64,000 bases of DNA from Caenorhabditis elegans (Eukaryota > Nematoda > Chromadorea > Rhabditida > Rhabditidae), in assembly GCF_000002985.6 (NCBI RefSeq), contig NC_003282.8:6696001-6760000 (forward strand), in the 5' to 3' direction. The notes below the pieces were generated by a model. That model had not been told where the DNA came from and did not search any database. It worked only from the letters and a program-made list of their open reading frames with translations. Numbering within the stretch: the stretch's first letter is position 1; every line of letters starts with the position of its first letter. The position numbers and the translations under genes are program-made. Positions 50,201 to 64,000 of this stretch are shown here, piece by piece.

Positions 50201-51404
50201 TAGAACCACCTTAATTATCTAATGATAACTTTTAATTATGTTTAAACATCTATGAAAATGCACAAAAATGACCTAGAAGTTGCGAATTGCCTATGGCAAA
50301 TGGCCATTATTGTGCATTTTCACAGATCTTTAAACATAATTAAAAGTTGTCATTAGATAAATAATGTGGTTTTCTATATTTCGACGTTAATGACAAATGT
50401 TGGGACAACATTGGTAATTTTGTAATATTGCCGCCCGCCTTTGTTCTGAACGCACATCTTCATTTTTCGGTACAGATTGTAACAAATCGCAATAAAGTGG
50501 TGCAAACGATGAGCATCTTTGATGAAATTTGAATTGACAAAATTCACATCGAAATCCCATCATCCAGATAGGATTATTGCATACATCACATGATTTCGGT
50601 GGAATAAACGTTCTTCGAACAATTGCATGTTTAATCGATGAGACTGTATTCAGATATTCTGAATGAACCCATAATTCATTTCCAGGCAGTCGGGATGCGA
50701 TCTCTTCCATTGTCAGCTGAAAATATTCAAAAATAAGAATTATGCTGTTAGATTCCAGTAAATCACACCGATAATTCAATAGATTCTTGTTTTGGGTCAG
50801 ATGACGCGTTCACGTGACATAATTGAGGTGTGATATTCCGTTTTTTGAGCAATTTCGAAATGGCATCCCGCGCGGTTTCACCGGGACGAACCTGAACAAA
50901 ATGTGCTTATTTTCTTCGTTTCACAGTGAATTTTTTGCTTACTTCAACCCTAGAATGTTGATCAAATGGCAAATGAACCATAATCATTTTGTATTTGAAT
51001 TTTGGCGGTTCCTTGTCACTTGTTCCTGCTCCTCCAGCGGAATGATGTCCAGATAACGAATGAAGACTATCACTGTGCTTTGGATAAAGAGGAGTTGAAG
51101 GACTTGCCATCGGCGAAGCTTGATCCTGAAAATAATTATGAGTTACATATAAATATTTAATTGATAATCTTTGGAATGAGAAGTGGACGCTTGATTCTGA
51201 ATTGAATAGATTAACACGATTCCCCACAAGTAACATGTAATTAGTGTTAAAAAATTCAAGACAAAGGATTCGTTGCTAATTTTCTACCTTCCGATCAATA
51301 GATGAAGAAGCACATCTCGGCAGACTTATAAGCCGCGGAGATGGGCAATGTGGGCTCGTCGGGGTGGTCGACGCCGATGACTTTTTGAAATTAATCCGAC
51401 TCAT
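47238..51404 (-). CDS. lin-45: LIN-45 Raf serine/threonine protein kinase
   Basis: Twelve exons run from ATG 51404: 51404-51288, 51125-50943, 50891-50769, 50716-50456, 50096-49797, 49746-49623, 49449-49235, 49189-49067, 48849-48591, 48544-48448, 48398-47987 and 47465-47238. They give 813 residues, matching the known LIN-45 length as I recall it. Domains in order are a Ser/Pro-rich N-terminus and a Ras-binding domain ([16 protein letters not shown] start, residues about 90-165). A C1 zinc finger follows (H-x12-C-x2-C pattern, about 170-220), then CR2 with the [11 protein letters not shown] 14-3-3 site. The kinase domain has GSGSFG, VAIKK, HRDLKTNN split over an intron, DFGLATVK and WMAPEV. The C-terminal 14-3-3 site is [13 protein letters not shown]-45 is activated by LET-60 Ras and phosphorylates MEK-2 in vulval, germline and other fates. 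The activation loop carries a Gln run, and the C-terminus an Ala run. Confidence 0.97.
47543..47935. mobile_element. Foldback element in lin-45 intron 11 (393 bp)
   Basis: GGAGTTATTCATGAG at the left end is mirrored by CTCATGAATAACCCC at the right end. Further inward, AAATACATCGATTTCTTAAA pairs with TTTTTTAAAAAATCGAT-type sequence, and TTTTCGACAGCGTC with GACGCTGTCGAAA. The interior carries a TATGGTCTCGCCGCATGGCG block like other palindromic repeats in the window. The element fills most of the 521 nt intron before the last coding exon. Confidence 0.75.
50196..50380. mobile_element. Foldback MITE in a lin-45 intron (185 bp)
   Basis: The left arm TATATAGAACCACCTTAATT, with GATAACTTTTAATTATG and GAAAATGCACAA, is mirrored by the right arm (TTGTGCATTTTC, CATAATTAAAAGTTGTC, TGTGGTTTTCTATAT). 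It takes up half of the 359 nt intron between the C1-domain exon and the CR2 exon. Confidence 0.8.
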
Positions 51405-51458
51405 TCGGCGGCGTGTCGACGATGATGATGGCGTTTGAGATGATGTGACAGGTGACTT

Positions 51459-52352
51459 CTAAATTGCTGTTAGTGATTACATGTAATTAAAAAACAAAAG
51501 GACAATTTGGACGAGTAAAACATTAAACACGGACTTTTAAAGGACATTTGAGAAATCAGAACAAGCAATAAGTAAATTACTTTTCAGATGCTCTATTTTA
51601 TTATTGTGAAGCACTTTTTAAAACAATCTGAACAAATAAATGTTTCCCTTTAGCATTTTTCACTTTCATTTTATTTGTGGAAAACGTTCGAAAACACACC
51701 GTTTCGCGAGAGCATTCCATGTGAAAATTGCAGTTAATTCCAAAATAAAATAAACCAGAAAATCAATATATTCGCAGATAGAAGGTCAACAAAAGAAAGA
51801 GAGCGGCGGTAAGGGGCGCAAAGATGATTTTTTTCTTTTCCGAGAAGAGTACACGGAGGGAGTTAGTCCGCGGGCCGAACACACTTTTCTCTTCCATTTT
51901 CGCGCAGAAGATTTTAACCCAGATTTTGCAGGGTTTATTAGAATTTTCAAATAATAAGGACAGCGTTGCGCTCGGTTATATGAATTTATGTAGATGGAGT
52001 GAAGCTTTAAATAAATCTATTATTAATGGAAATATGGAATACGTTTATTTTCATTAGTTGATAAATTAACTTTTCAAATCTACAGTAACTCGATAGCTGA
52101 AAAGAAAAGTTAAAACTTGTATTGAAAAAGATGTTACGAATGAAACGTGGGATTCCCATGTTCAAAAAAGGAATCACGAATGTTCAATTTGCTGGCCAAT
52201 TAAACAATTGTGTTCGCAAAGTTTTAAATGCAATCGTGTATTTTCTCAATACAGAAGCCCCGCGGGTTGCTTCATAAAGTCATTTGATTATTCAAATATC
52301 ACTATGATTTCACAGAGTGTACCCTATTGATTTAAATCAGTTTTCAACTTAC
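51459..52352 (-). promoter_or_regulatory. lin-45 first intron / likely promoter of the short isoform
   Basis: The intron contains a GC- and purine-rich tract (about 51790-51900, including GAGAGCGGCGGTAAGGGGCG and CGCGGGCCGAACAC) unlike its AT-rich surroundings. It lies 0.4-0.5 kb upstream of ATG 51404. A core promoter for the 813-residue form here is inference from composition and position. Further GC-rich sequence with an E-box (CACGTG, about 52667) lies upstream of the alternative exon. Confidence 0.4.
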
Positions 52353-52424
52353 TGGTGCCGATTTCCGACGATTCCAGCCTCCATGAAAGTGACAAACTGA
52401 ATACAGTACAGCCATTGCAGACAT
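52353..52424 (-). CDS. lin-45: Alternative upstream coding exon of lin-45
   Basis: ATG 52424 opens 24 codons (MSAMAVLYSVCHFHGGWNRR, then KSAP) ending at a consensus GTAAGT donor. Joining in phase 0 to an acceptor at 51459 (exon 51458-51288) keeps the frame. It adds [18 protein letters not shown] before the usual first Met, giving an 855-residue form. The intron is 894 nt. The exact frame match and good splice sites support a longer isoform; the 813-residue start may use a promoter or trans-splice within this intron. Confidence 0.6.
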
Positions 52425-55400
52425 TTTAAAATGTTATGTGATCAATTATGGAATATAATTATCTCCAGATAACTTTAGAAGAATTTCAGAAAGTAAAAAT
52501 ATATTGTTAACAGGGGCCCCTTTGGATCCAATGGTTCTCTTCACACACAAAAAAAGAGAGGCGGGGTTTGTTTTCGCCATCTATTTTTTCTCACTGGTTT
52601 CTGTGCTCTGATCGAGAGAGATAGAAAAAGAGAGCAAAGAAAAAGAAACGTGTAAATCGGGAGCGACACGTGCCACGAATAGGTTGACAATGTTTTCAGC
52701 GTTGGGTCTTAACACGAAACAGATGACCTTAGTTTGTGAAGAGAGCAGCAAGTTGATTTGAAGAAACAAGGTCATACGTGACAAAACACAAACTAGAAAA
52801 GAATATATTCGAAAAAAACCACTAATCAAATTATAAAAGAAGGAACTAGATGACATTTGGTTAATAAGCTACTTCTAGTTAGTACACCCCGAATTAGCTG
52901 TGAAAGTTGAAAAAACGGGAAAAGTTTATCTGAAACTGACAGACTAGACAAATGTCTGTGACATATTGCAACTAAGATTTTGCAGAATGTGGACATTTTT
53001 GAGAAAAAAGGGATTACATGACTCAACTGATTACCTTTACGTTATGGTAATTTTCAAATTTTCTGAAAAGTGAACTGATCTGTTAAGATTGGTCTTGCCA
53101 CGAAAAAATAGTTCATTCTAGGATTTAGAAAAATTTGGTATCATTTGCTTCCTTGGAATCAACTTAACTTAAGTATTACTTATCAACTTATTATCTTAAC
53201 ATTTGTCAACTTTACCACTTTTAAACAGTTATTTTGAAACTAAATTTTCGAAAGTTGGAAAGCAGAATAAAAGCAGCTGGCATCACGGAGATTAAAACAT
53301 ATGTCTTAATGTGTTTTCTCGCGACGAGACCCATCTGAGTTGATACATGTTTTGAGGAATAAGCGTGAGTCTAAAAATCTATTTTGAAAAATCTATGAAA
53401 AAAATCCAAATTCTACGAATAAAAATCAATGGGATCGCGCATCAAATGTGTTTTGTTCGTTCCGCCTCTTCATTCCACTCTATTCTCATCTTTTTCCGCC
53501 AATTTCCACTTGAAAAGTGCGAACAATTCCTCAAAAAAGAAACAAAATACACTATATTCCACATCAAAGAGGTCATTTTTCTATCAAATATTTGTTTTGG
53601 TTTATCAAAAAGATTGAGGTTCTAAAGATTATTATTAAAAGTTTTAAATAAACAAACTACGAAAGCATTATTTTGATCTAATGTTGACTATACAAAACTT
53701 TTTCAAATTTCTTTGATCACTAGAATTTCAAAAAAAAACCTATTTCAGTATAATTGTAGTTCGCAAAATAACAATTATTTTCATTTTAATGTGAGATATC
53801 GTAGTTCTTAATATAGATTTTCAACAGAAATTCAGAAATTTGGCTTCATCGAAATTAACTTTGAATCGTACATTGGGACGTCCTGTCTTCAGAAATTTTC
53901 AGCCGACATGCTCAAACGAGCTCCAAAAAAGTTTAAAAGTATCTATTGCAAGGTTTTCGCCAGCTTTAGAAATTAACACCAAATCTACCTCTACAGTTAA
54001 AAGTTTAAGAGCATTGGACATTTCAAATTGAACGCTATTCAAAGATTATAATCAAAGATTATAATCGAAAAATCGATTTTTCGATTTTAAACTAGATCCC
54101 TTGAAACAGTGAAAAAATTTCTATGTTTAGTCGCTCAAAAACCTCTTCATACTCTGTGTGCTCGTTGTACTCAAAGTTTGTCTTTTTACTACATTTTGTA
54201 TAGTTCGATTGCTTTTCCTTCCTCCTTTCCATCTTTCCCTTCTTGCTCTTTTGCTCCTTCTGGTCACCAAAAACATCATGATCATTGATTTTCTCAGCTT
54301 CTCTGAGTATCTTGAACTCTACTGATCTTAAATCAGTTCGGTGCAAAAGAAAACGAGAAAGAAATGAAGAAAAAGAAGAAGATATATGTGTATGTGATAT
54401 ATTTATTGTTTGAGTGATTTAGTGACAACAAGACTCGGCTGACTTTTGAACTAGTTTTTAGGGGGCTCTAGTTATAGATCAACTGTAGATAATACTAGAA
54501 GTGGGCGCATGATGCACACATCGCCAACAAAATCTGGTCAACAAATAAGTTTTGACATATTTTGTAAGTTTACGATTTGTCTGAAATTTTGTATGGGCTA
54601 CTTACATATAGTGTGCAGTTAGTATATACAAGCCTACAAGTTTTAGCTAAGCTTCTTGGTACTTTGTTCTGAAAATATGTAACATTACTAATTTTTTTGC
54701 GATATTTTGGATTAGGCCTTTGAGTTTTGATGTTAAGTAATAACTAAATCAATTATGTTTTGTTCGTAGATGAGAAAAATTCATCACAACATTTCATCAA
54801 AATTGGACCACACACACAGAAATTTTATAGCAAATGAGAAACAGTGAAATTTACTAAAAAATATTAAATTTTTCCGATTATATTTTTTCGTTAAATATTT
54901 AACTAGACAGTGAATAAGTTCAATTAATTGCATAAAAAACAATTTAAATTTTTTTCAGATCAAACAACTAAGAAGCTATTAGCTGAAACTAGCTGAAACT
55001 TTTAGGATTGGATGTCCTAACTGCTATATAACTCACCTATACAAAATTTGAAAATAAACTTGAATTGACCATACATATACGTCTTATTTGCTGACCTAAT
55101 CCAATTAATTGTAGAAAATTTAATTTTGATTTCTAAACTTTTACAGATCTAAAATTAAATTGACACCTGTTTTTTTTTCTTGCTATTTCAAAACATTTTT
55201 CAAGCTGACTACAGAAATCTATATGTTTATAGTTGAAGAACAGTTGTTCTAGATTCTAGAACCTCACTCATTCCAGGTCAATAACTCAAGAAAAGTCTTC
55301 ATGTCCTTCCATCGTCAGGTGACCCAAGACACCCGAATTCATAAACTACGTCAAATGTGACCCATATTTCATCACTAAGTCATTGGAGAAGATCAGCAAA

Positions 55401-58400
55401 GAAAAGTGAAAAAACATTCGAGAAGGACCTAGAACACATGCACCTCTCATAAAAGACGGGTCGGCGACGAGTCACTTTGCTCGTTTTTATTCTATCTTTT
55501 CGTTTCAAGCAAAAAAGAATGAAAGTTAGTGTAATTTTTCTGGGATCTTTGTGTGTGTGTGAGCTAGATAAACATGCACATACGGGTCCTTGGAAACCCG
55601 TGAAAACAATTGGAAGACACTTGATGTGAGGGAATGAAAAATATGAAATTGATGACAGATGATGATTTGGACTTCGAAAAGTTCTAGTGATCCTACTGTA
55701 ATTTTAGCAATATATATATAAAGGTGTAAGAGGCACACTTCCGGAAAATCTTGCGTCTATAAATTTGTGGCTTCGTTCAATCGAAACTGAGTTGTTCTAA
55801 AAATCTTTGATACTATTTCAGTTTGTAAATCAAAAAATTGAAAATGGAATATAACACTCCTAAAACCTAATTGTCTACAAGAAAACCATAACTCATCGTG
55901 TAGGCGACCTACGCCTACTTTACATTTGTTCATGTATTTACGGAAATGTAGGCATAGGTTGCCTTCGAAGTTACGCCTGCCGTGCGGCATGTAGATTAAA
56001 TGAAAATTTGAAAACTTTAAACTTCAACTTATAAAAAATCTTGAAAGTTGCTTAAAAATCTGAACCAATACATTTTTGAAGCAAGATTTTATGTGACCTA
56101 CAACAAACAAAAAATAAATTTTGAAGTTAGGTCAATCACGCAGATTAAAAATTAACAGCCTGAGTACCTACATGTGAGACTTATTTAACACCTGATGCCT
56201 ATGTTACATATAAGTCCTCGCGGTAAACTAGGCTACCTTGTAGGAAGTCAGGTAGGTATTTTTGTATCTCCATCGATGACTTACCACTATCGAGATCTAA
56301 CAGTTAAATTTATAATGTTAAACTCAACTAGAAAATCAACTAGAAATACGGTCTGGAAAAACCAAGAAAAAGTTGAGAAATTGACGCTTTTTCAAAGAAA
56401 AATGCATAGTTCCAAATCTTGAACGGTTCCTTTTTGATCATTTTTTCTTAATTTTGACTAAGACTACTATTAATAAATACTAATTTTTCAGAAAACATCA
56501 AATTGTATTAGAAAAAGAAAAGAAATGATTTCTGTTTCACCACTTTTGTAAAATCCTAGACAAGTTTGTAACATCTTTTATGAATTCATTGTAGTCTTAC
56601 AACTCGTGATTATCTTTTTCCCATAAGAGTAAGATCAGTCATGTTTAATCTATCGAATCTCTGCACTTTCCCCCTAATAATTCCCATGAAAAGCCACAAT
56701 CAAAAATCATTTTGCAAAGTTACAACTCGCGATGAATGAGAATTAAATTGGACACATGGGAAATGCAGAAAAAAAAGAAATGCAGAAATTTAACACAAAA
56801 GCATAAGTGAGCACTCTCCTGTTTTTCAACAAAACGGGCGCCACGTTACCAAGGCAACCAATGAGAGCTTCCGAAAATGGGGAAGAGAGTTGGAGAAAAT
56901 GCTTGCATTTTTTGAAGGAAAAATAGTTTATGAAAAAGAAGAGAGAAGACAAAATGAAGGGAAATAAAATAGGGAAGAAGAAGAAGAAAATGAATGTGAA
57001 TAAAGGATAAAATATATTTGGAAGAGAAGAAGATATTAACTTTTTTTTAGGGATTCTAATGAAAAACTGAAATGAGAGAAGATCGGGAAATAAATACATA
57101 CTTGTTTGAATTCTAAAACTTTTCAAAACTGGCAAAAAGTTTCAAAATTGTAATTTCAAATTATTGCACATACAGGTTATGTCTATTAATTTAAAAATGA
57201 ACGGTCTCAATAAGTTGGATGTTTTAAAAGCTTGCATTCATTTTGTCAAAGATGTCACATTGTTCTGGAGTTTCTGCACAAGAACAATTGTCCTGGAATT
57301 TCAGTCCTGGTGGATGCGAATTCCAGTTGAATTTTTGGCTTTTTGGCATTTTGCAACGAATTTTCAATTTTTAAAAATATTTCTAAACACACTTCTCATA
57401 GCTCAATATGCAATATGACCGACTATCATAATGAATAGAACACTCCAACACAGTTTTGGCAAATTACCAAATATTCAAAAACTTCGACTTTAAATAGAAA
57501 TTTTGAGCATTAGCTCGAACCCCTAGAATGATTAAATACAAAAATTGAAACTGAAATAAATATAATAATAGAACAAACAATTTTTCAGTCGCCTTTCAAA
57601 ATTATGATATGTCAAAGCTTAATTTTCACCACTTTTTGATTGTAATTAATTTTTTTTTGTAATTAAAATTTACTATATTGTTTGGATGAATATTTATTTT
57701 TATTTATTTTTGAAGCGAAAATTTCCACAAATGAAAAAGTCCAACTTTAAAAGCAAAAACTCAAAACTTTTGAAAGTTGTTATTTCGAAAAGTCTAAATA
57801 AAATGAAAAGTTGTGTTGAAGAATTAATTTTCAAAATCATGAGGATTTTCAGATTGGAAAAACACAAAAGCAACAAATCTTGGAACCAAAATCCAGATAT
57901 CTGAATGTACTTTTGATATTTTAATTAGTTCAATTAGTTCAACTATAAGTACCAAATGAGTCATTGCTCTTGCAAAAAAAGAGAACAAAGCACTGCAGAA
58001 TGAGCACCGGAAAATTTTCGCCGAGTGTGGTTGAAAACGAAGTAGGTGTAATAATGGCTCCGCGAATATCTTTGCTCCCACAACCACTGACAGCAGTTCT
58101 TTTTTCTACATATATTCTTCATTTTAGAAGGCAGTCAACGAAAGAATAGTGACAATCTTGCAGAAAATTTTAAAGATGATAAATGGATATACTGAAACAA
58201 TAATTTTTTACAACAAAAAATCGTTCAAAAAATTTCTATTTTATTTGCAATGTAGACTAGTGAGAGTTATTTAAAAATTATTGGAAGTTAGATTTAATTT
58301 TTGTTAGCGTTATGGATCGAACATTTCTGTCAAAATAGAGATTTGATAGGAATAATAACCGAAGCACTTTATAAACAGTTTTTGTGTAATTAGCTCAAAA

Positions 58401-60239
58401 TCAAAATTTATTAGAGTTCTCAGTTTACATACTAATCAAAATTACCTTCCAAAAAATCTTGCAAAGTTTTGAAAAATTTGAAACCCAGGAAAAATTTTTT
58501 AGAAATGTGCAAAAAACAAGTCGAGTTGATAAACGAGGTGATGTTTTCTGTTAGTGACAAAGTGTCAAAAAATGAAAAAGCGAACTCTATAAAAACAATA
58601 AACTTTGAACGCTTTTGAAAATTCATAAAAACAAATTTTTGAATCATTGATGAGAAAAATCAATTCTCACCAGTTTGTGGAAAATTAAATATTTTGAAGT
58701 AAGGCAAAAATATTTGACTGATCCAGAATGAATTTCTATTTTAGATAAAAAAAATGTGAGGAGGCGCTTGAAGTATTTCAAAATTGGCAAGTTGGCAGAA
58801 ACATCCAAATTAATATACATATAAAGAATTTGAATACAACGTAAATCAAATAACTTTTTTGTTTGAATTACTTGAGTCACATTTCTCAAAATAATAATGT
58901 CTGATACAATGCAATCAGCAACAGAAAATCAGATTATAGATTTTATTTTCAAAAATTGACTGATGATAAAAAGTCAAAGTATTGTGAGTAATTGTAGGCA
59001 AACAAGTCTAAAAGTTGAAGTTATAAAATAGGGAAAGTTAGTTGAAAAAAGTGGTCTTGTGAAAGAAGAAATATTATAAATTAGAATAGATTTTCCCATA
59101 ATTTTCGATTTCTGACCTTTTTACCTTTGGTCATTATCTCAAAATAACTATTTGATATCCAGAAATAGAAATCAAACGTGGCTCCTCGTTGTGGTCATTG
59201 GATTGTGTGGGAATCTGATACCTAACCCCATACCAAAACCTAAACCTTTTCTGCAGTTTCCCATAAGTTTATTTATGGACATTTGTGACCTATATTTGGC
59301 ATTTATGTTTTATTTATTTCATTTATTTTTAGATATACTTTCAGCATTAGATATACATTAAAAAAATAATTGCTGGTTTTGATAGAAAACGAATTGAAAG
59401 AACAAAAACGGGAAAATGATAAAATGGAACTTGTCTTCCATTTTACAAATTTGTAGTCAAATTATATCTATTCTAATGGGATTAACGTTTGATTTGTGAA
59501 ATTTCCGAATAGATATTTGATTTTTTTTTTGGCGATTTTCATGTTGTTCTGTTCTCAAAGTAATCTAATGATGAGATCAAATCATTAAAATTTCGAAATT
59601 CAAAGAAAGTCGGAAAATATTATTTTTTGCAGAATACTTTAATTCCAAGATAGGAGAATTTATGAATGGGTTTCGCCGCGCTAAATGAAACTATTAGAAA
59701 TACTTCCTGTATGCGGCTTTGAGATTACTGTATTAAAACTCGATTTTCAAGTTTCTTTGTTGGTTTTTCAATTTAAGAAAATTCTGACAATTATGGAAGA
59801 AAAGAGAGAACTAGAAAAATAAAACAAACTTTTCTACAGTTATGACTCAAAGGCGCATACATTAAATAATTGTTAAAAATTGTATAATGCGCTTCGAGAC
59901 CTATCCGCATCCTTTAAAACACGGATAACAGTTTTTTAGGTTTCAAGTTATTTGGAATGTTATTTTCAGGTTAGCGAAAAGGAAACTAATTTCCATGGAA
60001 ATTCTGCAGAACCTCTCTGAATGGAAAAGTTAACTCTATTTGGATGATAAAAAACAAATTTTGCGTAATTTCTATGTTATCATATTTGTTTTCAGTTTTG
60101 CTCAAAGATCCATTGAACCTACAATCTGCGAATCTATAATATTTTCAAAAAAAAAACGAATAAAAGCACCTAATAAAGCTGTCTAATAATGCGGTTTTAC
60201 TCTTGGGTATCACATGAAAGCAATAAAACCAATAAATAG
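52425..60239. other. Long intergenic region, no supportable gene
   Basis: About 7.8 kb of AT-rich sequence between the divergent lin-45 and USP genes. Open frames here are short, lysine/phenylalanine-rich and lack matched splice sites. Notable patches are purine-rich and E-box-containing sequence just upstream of lin-45 (52540-52680), and a TAGGCGTAGGC-like dispersed repeat (about 55895-55985 and 56160-56260). Relics of the GGTCTCGCC / AAAGGCGC palindrome family occur near 53320, 59670 and 59850-59930. I see no tRNA-like B box or rRNA. Confidence 0.6.
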
Positions 60240-60720
60240 GAAATGAAAAGATGAAATAATGAGCTCGCTTCCAGGCTCGCGAAGCAAAAAAATTGAGCAC
60301 TACCCAAAAAAATCGAGCAAAATTTGTTAGGAGGGAGCTCCAAAGAGAGACAGAGAGCTACGGAAATGGAAATGGCAATATAAATGGGCGCAGAGCCCAG
60401 AGCAGAGAGCTCTCTCGGAGACTCCGTGTGTTCTGTGTGCTCCGCGAGCCGCCGAGACTTTTAAACTGTCTGAGTCTCTGTTTTTATCGTGATATTCTCG
60501 TCTTTTTCCCTTTTTTGGCATCTCTCATCACTCGTCTCCACTCATTTCGACACACTTTTTCTTTTCATCTTTTTTTCCTCTTCCTCTTCTGTTCTTTTCT
60601 GTTTCTGCCTATTTTCTCCCCGCCAAAGCAATTCGCGGGCGGAGAAAAAAAGTGTGCGGGGGCATTGCGAAAGCTCGCGCCGCATGTTGCGAATGGGGTT
60701 TGCCTGACTCCGCCCACATT
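60240..60720 (+). promoter_or_regulatory. GC-rich promoter-like tract upstream of the USP gene
   Basis: In contrast to its surroundings this tract is GC- and purine-rich, with GAGAGACAGAGAG, a palindromic CCGAGAGCTCTCTCGG-like core around 60405-60425, long pyrimidine runs, and CTGACTCCGCCCACATT near 60705. The 186-codon frame over it is composition-driven. It lies 0.6-1.1 kb upstream of the USP start codon. Promoter function is inferred. Confidence 0.4.
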
Positions 60721-61342
60721 TTTATTCATTTTTAAACTTTTACCGATTTCTCACGATACGTTCGAATGTGGTTATTATTTCTGTTATTTTCTGATAGTTA
60801 AAATATTAGAAACAATAATTTCATTAAGAGCACCCGCAGCGGTTTTCATTTAATTGTTAAATCAGCTATCCAATTTAGTTTCCTAAATTTAAGTTTTTTT
60901 GATTTTCTTCTGATATCATGTAGTTTTTTAGAATGAATGTTTACATTTTCAGTTTATCAAACTTCAGTGTTCTCGACAAGACGAAAAACTATGACTTGCT
61001 CAGCGTTTTTGATCGGAAATATTGAAAACACGGAAAATGCTGACAATTTGTAAAATATCAAAATTCTTCAGAATTTCTGAAGATTTCTGTTAAAAAGTGA
61101 TCACATACATCGATCAAGTTAGATTCAAACTTTATTTTATAAAAATTGATTTTGACGAGGCTTTTTTAGACATTGTGTTCTAAGAATAATCTCCAAGTAC
61201 GGTAATCATTTTCCGATCATTGTGTCATAACTTAATAGTATTTCCGAATTCTAAAATTCTTTCTGGATATCGATTTGTACTTTTCCTCTTACTAATATCA
61301 ATCTTTTCAGGTGGGATTGCCTACACTCAAATATACGTAACG

Positions 61343-64000
<2,658 letters not shown>

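Noticed and set aside
56532..56539. CTGTTTCA, the upstream motif of worm 21U-RNA genes; also on the minus strand near 54108
   Set aside because: An 8-mer is expected a few times by chance in this much AT-rich sequence, and no cluster of motifs is present.
56743..57135. 130-residue minus-strand frame full of Phe/Ile/Leu
   Set aside because: It is the complement of an A/G-rich simple tract; no start context, splice sites or homology-like features.
57164..57418. 84-residue plus-strand frame
   Set aside because: No acceptor, donor or polyadenylation context and no recognisable motif.
60293..60853. 186-residue open frame on the plus strand
   Set aside because: Composition-driven (GC-rich then pyrimidine-rich promoter tract), with no domain and no splice context; better read as upstream regulatory sequence.

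Overview
The window is a nematode chromosome segment and almost certainly comes from Caenorhabditis elegans chromosome IV. Translated exons on the minus strand match the C. elegans Raf kinase LIN-45. Short 42-50 nt introns, TTTTCAG acceptors and foldback transposons typical of worm DNA agree. All multi-exon models below were built by hand from splice sites and phase matching; no database was available.

Layout. (1) 1-35929: one huge tandem satellite of 171-183 bp units, roughly 180 copies by length, all in the same orientation. A decayed CR1/L2-type LINE retrotransposon (about 8727-12636) interrupts it. (2) 35974-36236: a probable terminal exon of a plus-strand gene with its polyadenylation signal. 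Any upstream exons would lie beyond the satellite, outside the window. (3) 36980-40110, minus: a CK1-family protein kinase gene with atypical catalytic motifs and an apparent one-base frameshift. Its large first intron holds Helitron-like repeats with a strong heat-shock element. (4) 40222-42522: three foldback (palindromic) DNA elements in a row. (5) 42767-44282, minus: a small secreted Ig-like protein gene and a lone first exon of a paralogue. (6) 44606-46430, minus: an EST1/SMG-7-like nonsense-mediated decay factor. (7) 47238-51404, minus: lin-45 Raf, with an alternative upstream coding exon at 52353-52424. (8) 52425-61342: about 9 kb without a supportable gene, ending in a GC-rich promoter-like tract. 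(9) 61343-64000, plus: the 5' part of a DUSP/USP ubiquitin protease (USP4/11/15 type), truncated by the window edge.

The genes do not form a pathway. lin-45 acts in the Ras-ERK cascade (vulva, germline), the SMG gene in mRNA surveillance, and the USP in deubiquitination. lin-45 and the SMG gene lie head to tail on the minus strand about 0.8 kb apart, too far for a typical worm operon. lin-45 and the USP gene diverge from the long intergenic region.

The most unusual content is the satellite: its higher-order periodicity, its nested LINE, and the splice-acceptor-like T-tract/AG in every unit next to a real-looking 3' exon. Next in interest are the intronic heat-shock element and the kinase frameshift.
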